Source of the DNA: Galaxea fascicularis | Lineage: Eukaryota > Cnidaria > Anthozoa > Scleractinia > Euphylliidae | Direction of reading: 5' to 3' | NCBI GenBank assembly: GCA_948470475.1 | Contig: OX419335.1 | Location: 42,668,025-42,732,024 of the forward strand | DNA: 64,000 bases | In this document: piece by piece, positions 37,521 through 47,515 of the stretch | How positions within the stretch are numbered: position 1 is the first letter of the stretch | Layout: every line of letters starts with the position of its first letter | Notes under the pieces: generated by a model | Databases searched by the model: none | Seen by the model: only the letters and a program-made list of their open reading frames with translations | Told to the model about the DNA's origin: nothing | Position numbers and translations under genes: made by a program

Positions 37521-38744
37521 CGGAAGACTTTTTGATTTGCACCCCCCTCCCCCTAGGATTTTCCGTTCCAAAGGGGTCTTTGATGACCCCCCCTCCCCTC
37601 CGGAATTTCCAGAAGTTTTGTACTTATAAACAAGAAAGTGAATACCAACTTAGTTACGTAAATACGATAGAATTTTATTACAACAGTGAAAACATTAAGG
37701 TTAACTTTAACAAAAATATAATGCTTTGTTAAGTTTATTATCCACCTAAACTTTTAGCTTCTTCGCCATCAACTTGGCAAATTATGTTTGTGTTGTTTTT
37801 ATGTAAGATTATAAGCTTAAACATTTGGGTAGCATGTCGACTGTTTCGCGTTTTTGTGCAAACTCCGATGAGAACGTTTCACTCGCTTAAACAACTTCGC
37901 AAATGATAGTAAATAAAACAGAAACTTACAAGGTTCCTTTGTCTATACATTTTGTCAGTTTCTTCAGGTTGATTCTTATTTAAGGAACAAAAACTTCACT
38001 AACAGACGTATTAACAGGGTTCGCACGCGCCTTGAAAGTCCTTGAATTTCAAAATAAAAATTCAAGGCCTTAAAAGTCCTTGAAAATTGCAGTCGGTGCT
38101 GGAAAGTCCTTGAAATTTGTTGCCAATTTTATCCAATAAAGCTTCACAAGTGTCTGAGATGAAAATCGGCGCACTCTCTGCTTTGAACATCTTATGTGGC
38201 ATTATATTGGCTGGATTTTGCCCCTCCTGGAGTCCTTAAAAAATGGAAAAATGTGTCCTTGAAAGGCCTTGAAAAGTCCTTGAAGTTTTGGTCGAAAAAT
38301 GTGTACGAACCCTGTATTAACGCGGTAGGTTTCGTGAACGTTGTCACAATGTACCAGCCAGGTACCCAGGCCTTCTGAAGGTTGAACGAAAACGAGACAA
38401 AGCTGGAAGTCTGGAGACGAGACTCCAGTTGAGACCGCCAATTTAAATGTTTTGAAGAAAGTAGCTTCGGGAGATTGTAGCGCTAGCTAATTAACTCAAA
38501 CAGAAAAAGAAATATTGAAGCTAATAATGTGAACTTTATCTCAATGGCCAGGAGTACTGACTTTTGTTTCAAAACAACGTATGTATGTTTTTGTGCTTCA
38601 GATCGATCGTATATATGTTGCTTTCAATGTTTTGTACATGGTTCGTGACCCTTTGGAAAAGTAGTTCCCCACGAAACCCCCAACCCCTCGGAAATTACTG
38701 CCCTTTAACCCCCCCTCTCCCTCGGAATTTCCAATGATCTTCCG

Positions 38745-38777
<33 letters not shown>

Positions 38778-41700
38778 ACATTCCTGCCTGGGACTCTGAT
38801 TTCTTTTCAGTTGTCCTTTTGCCCGTTGCCAAGCAACTAACATGTCATGAGTCTAAAAATCTGAAAGCCTGAAATTCCGGTGCTGCAAATTATTCAGCTG
38901 CGTACACATGCATTACATTCTTAAACCAGTGAGTCTTTGACGTCATTTTCTCCTCGACCCAGCTCTCTTAAGATTTTAAAGGTAGTAAACTGGCGGACCA
39001 ATAAATAACAAAATTCCAGTTGAAATAAACAGGTGTATTTTTAAAATCAGAACTTAAAACTTGGGTCACTTAGTGTTTAGTTAACATAGTTTTGAAACCC
39101 AAAGAAAAAGAAGAATTGTTTTTTGGTCATAGTAGCAGTTTAAATAAATCAAACCCTGTCAAACCTATGCAGTCATGTATGTCTGCAGTCAATTGTGTAG
39201 CTGGTGTGGGTGACTTTTTTTCGACAGGGGAAAAGTCTCAGCCATCGGTGAGATTTGAGCACAGTGTATTGGGGCATGCTCTAACCATTAAGCCACTGAG
39301 AATATCTGATAGCTAAGGGAGAGAATTCACACACAGTGAAGGAGCTATGCCTGTGTGTAGGCAATGTATGATCCTGCTATTTAGTGAAATGGAATTTCAA
39401 ACTCTTGTTTCAAGTGCTGTATGAAATTTGTAATTACTGTATGAAATCCTTCTGAAGTTCATGTCCTAGAAAACTAAATTCCACTCAAAAATTGGAAATG
39501 AAGACTTCAAATGGATGTTATTTCTATCAGCAAACACACAGGCTAAATTCTGCTAAAAAATTGAAACCAAACCTCAGATTTAGAACTGTCTTGCCATATC
39601 TATTCAAAGTTTGAGGAGTCTCGCATGACAGTTTCATAGTTACTTTTAACTGCCACATTTTTTAAAATGTGGCAGTCAATCACACTAACTAAGAACCTCT
39701 TTTGAGTGTTGCAGTATATTGTATTCAGTTTGTGTATTATTCAGACAAACATACTGAGTTGGATAATAATAGGACCAAACTGTAGAGGAAGGTGAATGGA
39801 TGCTCGATATCTAAATGAAAATTGATGGTTTTTCTCCCCTAAGTTTTTGTTTGTAATTTTTCTTTGTTTTATGTTCTTCCTTTGGATGATCCCCACTCAC
39901 TCCCTATTAAGATATTATTATCTTTTATTCCTTATCTTTAATGCATGTGTAGTTATATTTGTTTATAGTCTAGTCCCTATCCTGTGTAAGTTAAGTTGAG
40001 TTGAATAAATTATGCTTAATTATCTTTATCCTTTAGGTTGGTCCTGCTCTGGTTTTTATGAAATTCAAAACTATCTTTGGAGATGGGATTTTCCTTCACA
40101 GCCTTGCACCCAAAGAACCTCTTCTACTAACTGTCCGTCACTCTATATATGCAGCCAAGACTATTCCTACAATCTTGGCCAAGTTTTACCTTTTTGGAGA
40201 AGCTATACAGGTACTTTTAAGCTAAACTAACATTTTCCTGCACTTAACACTGTTTACATGACTGTAATAATAATAATAATAATAATATTGTTATCTTTCT
40301 GATTGGCTCATTGCAGTCTGTTGTGATTGGTAAAACTTTACAACAGCGAACTGTTGTAAAATGCAATTAATGGAGTGTGACTCACTAGGGCTGCCCTCCA
40401 TCTGTCATAATGATATTGTTAAACACTATGTAATGCAAACAAGACATGAATGGACTCCTGTGCCCTAAGTAATAATATACATAACAAAAATTTCTGCATT
40501 CTGATTGGCAAAGAGTGTGTCAATAATCCCAAACAGTGCAAAAAATTTATATTTTTTGAGTGCAGAAAGACGAAATTTGTGCATAAAGTTGACATTAAAA
40601 GTGACTGATGGGTATCTCTAAAGACCGTAACCAAACAAACACAGAATCATCTGCAAAAGCATGTCAAGGACGCCGGTGATCACTCAGAAAAACAATTTTA
40701 AGAAAGTTGCATGATTCTCCTTTGGAATCGAATAACAGTGCAAAAAAGTTGAGCTCTTGAAACAAGCAAGCCTGGACTTTTCACTGTTTGTTGTATTTCA
40801 GGCTTTTAAAAAGGAAAGCATTTTGAAAGATAGGCGGATTTTAACACTTGTTCTTTTTCCTCATAGGATGTTTTTATTCTGTATTCTGCAAACAAGCATG
40901 CATTGTCATTTTTTGTCTTGAAGGCAGAGCGGGTTAACCCCACAAGGCAAAATAAAAAAAAAACTGTCTGTTTGTCTGAAATTTTTGTACATACATTATT
41001 AACAAGTAATCAGTCAATTTTTCTTGTGCAATTTGGAATAAATAGTGTTTGAAAAATTTACTTGTGCTTGTTTTTTCCAAATTGCACTAGAAATCATGTG
41101 ATTACCTTATACCAATAATTTTTCTCTCTGTCTGCCTTGTTCTTGTCTGATCCAGCATGTGTTGATGGAGTCAACTCATGGTGCTGGGGAGATAAGAAGA
41201 CTTGAGCTAGTTTTAACTTCCTCCATTCTTTCCACCGTGGCACAATGCTGGCTGGAGGTTCAGTTCATAGTGCCGCAGAGAGTTAGGCTTTAACTGGAGT
41301 AAAGTTGCTTTTGTTTCTTTTAATGATACTCGATTGAAAACCTCTCTAAATATAACACATACTACTTTAGCCTTTAAATACCCTTTGCATTCAGGTTGTT
41401 GCAGAAGTGACAAGAGATGTAAATCTTAGCAGTCAACTCATGGTTTAACTGAAAGTACCAAAGAGAGGCTCAAAAGCTACATTGGGCTTAGACAAATTTT
41501 GAGTCAGGACCCATAGGTTAACCCTGTACATGGGCTTCCCTAATAATAATAATTATTAAAACAATGCCTGAATGTCTGAGTTATATAGATACTGTGGGGC
41601 TGTGCTCCCTTGCATGACCGTATGTGTGAAATACAACAATGTAACAAAATTGTAGCGTGCACCTTTGTTAACATGATTGCGTTTATGGTTGTTCGTTGAA

Positions 41701-42085
41701 AATGGGTAGCTCCACAAATAAATGACAAAGATTCTCTTACTTTGAGTTGAGTTGAGTTGAGTTGAGTTGAGTTAAACAGTGAGTAAGCTTGATCTAATAC
41801 TTGTCATTCCCTCATTTGGATGTCTGTACTGTGTTTGAGTATTTGGGAAGTCATGGTTACATGTATTAGCCAGGTGTATGCTAGGTCAAAGTGACTCACT
41901 AATATATTCCTTACTGTTAACAGTTTGAGCGTGATGTGATGGTGTGGAACCACAAAACCTATATTTCAAAGCCACTGTTAGTGAAAGAAGATCATTTAAT
42001 TAAGAAGCATCGACGATGGTACTCCCAATTCTTCTCTGAGAACAGTCCACGCCTCACAATGAGAAAGGAGTCTTTGGACTGGTGA
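33422..42085 (+). CDS. nvd: Neverland/DAF-36-type Rieske oxygenase (cholesterol 7-desaturase), 4 exons
   Basis: Exons 33422-34219, 35213-35458, 40037-40210 and 41924-42085, all phase 0 with AG/GT borders, give 459 residues (insect and nematode members about 430). In characterised animals this family introduces the 7,8 double bond in cholesterol, the entry step to ecdysteroids or dafachronic acids. One or two hydrophobic N-terminal segments (residues 10-28 and 55-72) suggest membrane anchoring. The Rieske 2Fe-2S motif is CPH...CPFHGW with Cys164, His166, Cys184 and His187. The mononuclear iron motif starts exon 2: [12 protein letters not shown], giving Asp274, His277 and His282. The C-terminal exon [13 protein letters not shown]...WYSQFF...ESLDW is typical of the family. 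Substrate in this animal is inferred, not shown. Intron 2 (4.6 kb) hosts several transposons. Confidence 0.9.
34728..35005 (+). mobile_element. tRNA-derived SINE with TTA tail
   Basis: A B-box match, GGTTCAAATCC, lies at 34770-34780 in a tRNA-like head. It is followed by a unique body and TCAATAAAGTATTTATTATT, which runs into about 14 TTA triplets. It lies in nvd intron 1. Confidence 0.75.
36425..37007. mobile_element. Candidate TTAA-bounded transposon in nvd intron 2
   Basis: TTAACCCATT at the left and AATGGGTTAA at the right, 583 bp apart. The inverted match is short and fades quickly, so this is tentative. Confidence 0.4.
37425..37485 (+). mobile_element. tRNA-derived SINE head interrupted by family A transposon
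   Basis: Contains TAGTTCAATGGTTAGAGCAT (Pol III A-box region) and GTAGGTTCGATT (B box). It is cut by the transposon immediately after GATT. The remaining part probably continues at 38780 (ATTCCTGCCTGGGAC). It is not a functional tRNA gene because the 3' half is displaced. Confidence 0.65.
37486..38779. mobile_element. DNA transposon family A, copy 1 (3-bp TSD ATT), carries a nested element
   Basis: Starts GTGTGGTTCCAGAAAATATC and ends with its exact inverse complement. Poly-C/poly-G stretches follow inside each terminus. It is flanked by ATT at 37483-37485 and 38780-38782. It shares most of its interior with 55972-56949. No long open frame remains, so it is non-autonomous. It inserted inside a tRNA-derived SINE within nvd intron 2. 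Superfamily unassigned; a 3-bp duplication is compatible with PIF/Harbinger or CACTA groups, but the termini match neither clearly. Confidence 0.85.
38015..38314. mobile_element. 300-bp element nested in family A copy 1 (6-bp TSD TATTAA)
   Basis: Begins CAGGGTTCGCACG and ends GTACGAACCCTG, flanked on both sides by TATTAA (38009-38014 and 38315-38320). The interior repeats AAAGTCCTTGAA-like words many times in both orientations. The related copy at 55972-56949 lacks this block and reads straight through GTTAACGCAGTAGG, an empty site. Confidence 0.85.
41005..41106. repeat. Shortened relative of the 9270-9433 MITE
   Basis: TTGTGCAATTTGGAATAAAT, TTTGAAAAATTTAC and CAAATTGCACTAGAAATCAT match the arms at 9270-9433. 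The central part is deleted. It lies in nvd intron 3. Confidence 0.65.
41743..41774 (+). repeat. GAGTT pentanucleotide microsatellite
   Basis: About six TGAGT units following an AATAAATGAC-type tail, probably the 3' end of a retroposon in nvd intron 3. Confidence 0.75.
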
Positions 42086-42714
42086 TGCCAAACTACAAAC
42101 CTGCCCTGGTTGTTCATTCGTTTTATGCTTTCATTGACATACATGGCACTCCTTTATAATAATGTTAGTGTGTAAAAATAACAAGAAATGTTTTGATCAA
42201 TATTTAAATTATTCTAATTATTATTTTTGAGGTGAGGTAGTCTTTTTTAAATATGTCATTAACTGCCGTATTTGAAACTGGTGCATTGCATTGACCAGTC
42301 TTGTTTTCTTTTGCTTTCCGATACTCAATTTGTAGCAACCCTTGCCTTACTGAAAGGGAAAAAAGGCTAAACAAAAAAAGACACAAGAGAATTATAATGT
42401 CTAATTATATGCACTTGTGGATATGATTTGTCAATGAATGCAGCATCAAATTCCATACCATTGAACTCAAACTGGCATGTTTAACAGTTCTTAATTTTTA
42501 AACACAAACTGAGAAATTACATTGCAGTAGTCCATTATTTTGTTATGAGTTTGGTCCATTTGGACAACAACCCTCCTTGCTAGAAACCATCTACAAACTG
42601 TCATTGGTGTCACCTTTGGATCTCAAAGTTTAATCAGAAAATTCTAGTCTTTTTAAAAAGTTAGAATACTCATAAGTGACACGATAAATTCAGACCCTTC
42701 TTTTCAGGGGTTTC

Positions 42715-42881
42715 AATAAGTTTTGAAATAGCCATCTGAGCTTGCTAAAGTAAGCGGTGACCTGCTTAATTTTTTTTAATCATTTTAGTGAAATCAAGAC
42801 AAAGTAGGCGGTGATGAGAGGTAAATTCGGACAAACTAGGCGGCGATTTTCACAGGTTGCTGACTTCTAATGAAACCCCTG
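42715..42881. mobile_element. MITE, CAGGGGTTTCA termini
   Basis: CAGGGGTTTCAATAAG at the left and CTTCTAATGAAACCCCTG at the right. The interior repeats AAAGTAGGCGGTGA-like words. Confidence 0.7.
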
Positions 42882-43159
42882 TCTTTTACATGCAGTCATC
42901 CTTGAAAGAATGTATTCTCAAGCAGGCATTTGTTTAAGAAAATACCTGAGAAAGTACCTGTGATTTCTGAGGGCAAGATGAAAGATACTGGTAACTATTT
43001 TCAGGTACCAAAATTACTGGACCCATGGAAGGTAAACTTGCCTGTCTGTAAAACAGGTAATCATGTGAGGTTAAATTCCTTTCTTTTAAAAGAAAAAAAG
43101 AAAAGCTTGAGTAGATGATGATAGATTAAACTACAATGTATTTAAGTAATAGTTCAATT

Positions 43160-43259
43160 TTATCCTTGGTTTAATTGTTCCAAATGCATTATCATGTGTT
43201 ACTGCACCCTGAAACAAAGGGAAATAAAATTAAAATAATTAATATAAACCCAAGGATAA
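43160..43259. repeat. 100-bp inverted repeat
   Basis: TTATCCTTGGTTTA mirrored by TAAACCCAAGGATAA. Confidence 0.55.
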
Positions 43260-43544
43260 GCGTACCATTAGTTAAATGCCATGTTAAGGTTGAGTTAAAT
43301 GTATTTTCAGTTTACAACTTTGTTTGCTTTATTTAGGGTTTCTTTGGGTGTTCATGTTGTTTCTGAGTTGTTGTTTTTTTTGGAGGGCTTAAGGAGACTC
43401 GAAAGGGTTTTTCATTGATGTAGTGTTTGCAAAACAATGAAAGATTGCAAAAAAGGAGATTTAATGGTGTAGGCAAACTGTCTCCTTGAAACTCTATTGT
43501 TAGGCTATATTTTAAGGATGCTTGTGGCGTCATATAATGCCCCA

Positions 43545-43798
43545 GGGCCCGGTTGTTCAAAAGCTGATTAACCTAATCCAGGATTAGCGTAAACTTTGGT
43601 AAATTTGCAGTTTATAACATTTGGATGAAAGTACTTTCGGCTGCCTTTTGTTTTTCAGGATTGACTTCCCCTAATCTAAAATTTTGCAGAATATCAGCAA
43701 GGAACAACGTTTGGGGAAAGAGAATTAACCTCCTTGATTAATTTTTAATCTTGGATTGGCGTTAATCAGCTTTCAAACACCCGGGCCCAGGTCCACAA
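43545..43798. mobile_element. MITE, GGGCCCGG termini, 254 bp
   Basis: GGGCCCGGTTGTTCAAAAGC at the left, inverted GGGCCCGGGTGTTTGAAAGC at the right. Both lead into TGATTAAC-type words. Confidence 0.75.
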
Positions 43799-44332
43799 AA
43801 AGGTCCTCAAAATGTCAGTTTTTCTAAATTATCTGAAAAACTAATTCAATGACCTATCGTTTTTATTTCTGTGTGGGAAAGCTCCCTAAATTCTTTAACT
43901 TTTCAGACAGTATGAAAAAATTATCTAATAGAATTAAATACATTTTAAAAACGTTTTATGGTTTACGGAAAATTCTGCCAGATAATTTTCCTCAAAACTG
44001 TTATATTTGAAGTTCCATTGTGAATGGTACGTGCATGCAAAAAATCAAAATAGGTCACCGGGCAAAATTTTGAGCAAAAAACAAATGTTTTCTGCAGATT
44101 TTAATTCCGGTTTTCGCAATTTCATGCAGTATTTAACTTCCGGTATGCTTGATTTTGATTCATTGCGCTGACGCGTGCATCTTTATGGCGTGTGTAGATT
44201 GAGCGTGCGTGTGCAGCTAAAAACCCTTTCTAGCCTCTTTAAGGCAAGCTTTTGTCCATGCTAGTTTCTGATTCAACCAAACATTTGTCATTGTTTGCAT
44301 CAGACCTTGTGATGGCGATGTCTATGACATAA

Positions 44333-44371
44333 AGGAGTTTACGGTAATAATAATTATTACTGTAAACTCCT
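44333..44371. repeat. 39-bp palindrome
   Basis: AGGAGTTTACGGTAATAAT continues into its complement with almost no loop. Confidence 0.7.
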
Positions 44372-44963
44372 GTGGGTAGAAACACTTGAGCCACTAACAC
44401 TGTAAAGGATTGGTTAATTTTAATAGTCGGTGATTATGTCAATCTATTTGTTGTAACCTTAGGAAGATGGCATTTATAGTGATGCATCTTTGAAGCTCTT
44501 TCAATATGGACTTAACTTCTTGAAATTTGAGATAAGGTTGAACTGCTTTGGCATCGCTTTCACAGATGTTTTGTCCTCTGATAAGATCATTGAGCATGTA
44601 GGCAAAATGAAGGTAAAAAAAGTGGATACAAAGAATTGAGAATTGGTGAATCAAAATAGTTTCTTAAGTACCCCTAAATCTGCACCCATTTTTACACTTG
44701 TTTGTATTATAGAAAACTAAATTTAATTCTAAATATGCTGTGGGCTGTGGAAGGTGCGTTAGACAAAAAATTGGGTGGAGGGTATTGTGAGCAAGAGTTT
44801 CATAACCCCTCCCATCCTTCTTAAAAGTAGCATCATTGTCATTGCAAGTTTTATAACTGTGTTGATTAATATTTTAACAAGATGTAAGCTGTCTTAATTT
44901 TTATTTTTCACAAAAATACTAGATTGCAGTTATGGTAATTAACAAACTGAAGGCAATTAGTGT

Positions 44964-45111
44964 CAGTGGTTTCAATAAAATTTGAAGTAGGTAGCTGGTT
45001 AGAGAAAAGTAACCGACTTTAATTTAATACAAAGAATCTTTAATTACTTAAATTTAGGGGGAAAAGTAGCCGACGCTTTTTGTTGGCCGTCGGTGCTTAT
45101 TGAAAGCACTG
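44964..45111. mobile_element. MITE, CAGTGGTTTCAATAA termini, 148 bp
   Basis: CAGTGGTTTCAATAA at the left, TTATTGAAAGCACTG at the right. The termini resemble those of 42715-42881. Confidence 0.7.
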
Positions 45112-45611
45112 AGTGTTATTCTCTGTATAAATAGCATACTATCATTGTGTGTTCATCCCATACTGCCAGCTTCAATTTATGAATTTATGGTAATATAATT
45201 TAATTTTTAAAAAAAGCGATTACCTGTATTTTTTATGTGCACAAAGTATTCCTAAGGTATTGTAAGTAATGTGTGATGATTTATTTGCCTTAAACTCCTT
45301 GAGGCAAGTAGTTTTATTTATGTTTACATGAACTAGCTATCATTCAGCTGTTGCATGTTCAACCCATACTGACAATTTATAAAGTAATTTATGCAATATA
45401 ATTGGATGTATTCTTGTGTGTGTAAATTATTACAAAGGTATTGAAAATGTTTGTGTGAGGTTATTGGACATTTATTTTTGTAATGCTGCCACTACAACAA
45501 CAACACTGACTTTATTTGTTCAGTGCTTAAGGAAAGGTCTTTGTAGCCTGCAGTTAGCAGAGCTATTCTAGGCGGGCTACTTAAACCGAGACTGTATGAT
45601 AAGCTTGTTCT

Positions 45612-45633
45612 CACACACACACACACACACACA
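45612..45633 (+). repeat. CA dinucleotide microsatellite
   Basis: Eleven uninterrupted CA units. Confidence 0.9.
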
Positions 45634-47515
45634 AAATAAAGTAAATAAAGAAAAATAAATAATAGCAATAATTATGTTGAAAGTTATGACAATTTGATGT
45701 CACTGCAATAAAAGCAACTGCCAGTTTCTTGACAAGTCCCTGTAATATTGTTTTGAGCTGTTAAGCCAGGTCATTTGATGAAAGTTATTACAGGACAAAG
45801 TACACACAAAATTGAACATAAACGTGAGCATCCAGACACATCTTTATTCGGGCTGGATTCTACCATTTGAGAATCAACCTGATAGTCAATTACCCTTGAT
45901 ATGGTAGGGGTGCTAATGAAACATTGGGACCTTGACCTCATACACCTGGCATTTGGACATGGCTTATTGGATGGTGAAGTCTTAGGACATCACACCAACT
46001 GTAAAAACCAAAAAAATTTCTTAAAAAAAAACATTGACAGATGGAATCTGTTTTTTTCGGGAAGGAAACTTACAGAGGGCTGTTCATTCAGCTTTGCGAG
46101 TCTGGCTTGGTTACCTTTCACTAAGTCAGGGTTGTTTCTTCATGTTACGCTTATGTGAAATAGATTTAAATGTCATGTGAGTTCAATGGATTAACACCCT
46201 GTATACCTTGAGGAATGAGTTTACACATCTTTCTTTGGTAACAATGAGAGATAAGACATTACGTTCTCACTGATCACTTTATTGTGCAACTGGTTATCAC
46301 ATTGGTTAATATGGAAAATTGAATTCAAACTTGCTTCAAACATTTGTTAAATACCCCAAGCATTCTTTGCACATGAAAACTTCATGCACCATATGAAACG
46401 AATATGAGTAAGCTTAAAGCTTTGCTGTGGTGTTTTTGCTGTTCTTCCCTTTTTTTGTGAATGCCTCAAATGTTTCTGGATTTGACATTACCTTACCAAA
46501 AACATACATCTAAAAATAAAAAGCACAATTCATTAATTTTTACACTACTTCCCATTATATACAGAAGAGCATGCTATTTTCACTTTACAAAACTTCCAAG
46601 TCTGTTTTAGATCATTTGTCAAAACTTTCATGGATTCCACTTCAGAAGAGCAATAACAATTAATGTAATTAGAGAAGTAGAGACTTTCAAAACTATGTCA
46701 AACTCTATAAATGAATAACCACCACTTAGCAATGGGAGGCAATCACACAGAATACCACAGCAAAGTCTTACTTACCAGATACATCGTTACAATAATATTC
46801 CATTAAATGGACATATGAAAACACTTCAGACAGCATGTTAGAACTTTTCATGCTGTCTTCATGAGCCACATGTAAAAATTCATGACATTCCAAATTTTTA
46901 CTACCGAATGGGACCAATCAAAACTTGTATTGGTGTATTGGCATTACAGAGTAACCCAATGTTTGCCAAAAAGCAAATAAATACAAAATTGTCATTGACA
47001 ATGAAGATGCCTAAACAAACAAGGAAAGTAAAGTCTTTTTTTTGAAACCTGAAAAAAGCCAACACATAAAAAACACCAAGTTTCTATGTATTCTAATGCA
47101 AAATTGTCAGAGGGACAACAACAATTTCTTGATTTTCGCTGAACCTAAGCAAGGATAAAAATGTCACATTGTCAATGACGATACTATATGCATGGTTACA
47201 TAAATATCACATTAAACTTCACTGTCCAAATTAATGATACACTGCAGTAGCGGCAAGTACATCTACAACAAGAAATATAAATGCCTCAAGGGAACTTCTG
47301 GAGTTAAATAAGCACAAAATGGCTTTTGAATATCAAGTGTAAACTAAGGTTTGCATATAAGATTTCTTAAATTTCACTGAAATGAGAATTAAGCATTTCT
47401 GTGTATTATGTATCCTATACTGTGGTTAAAACTACTCATGCTACAGCACACTGACTTCTGTCAGCGGTGGTGACTCCAAAGGGCGCTGTTGCTCCCTTTT
47501 CTTCGGGCCATCTAG

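Larger units (their letters stand above)
42086..47515. other. Gene-free spacer between convergent nvd and stomatin
   Basis: Includes both 3' UTRs, the MITEs at 42715, 43160, 43545 and 44964, a palindrome at 44333-44371 and a CA repeat. A minus-strand AATAAA at about 46278-46283 could end a long stomatin 3' UTR. No conserved protein recognised. Confidence 0.55.
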
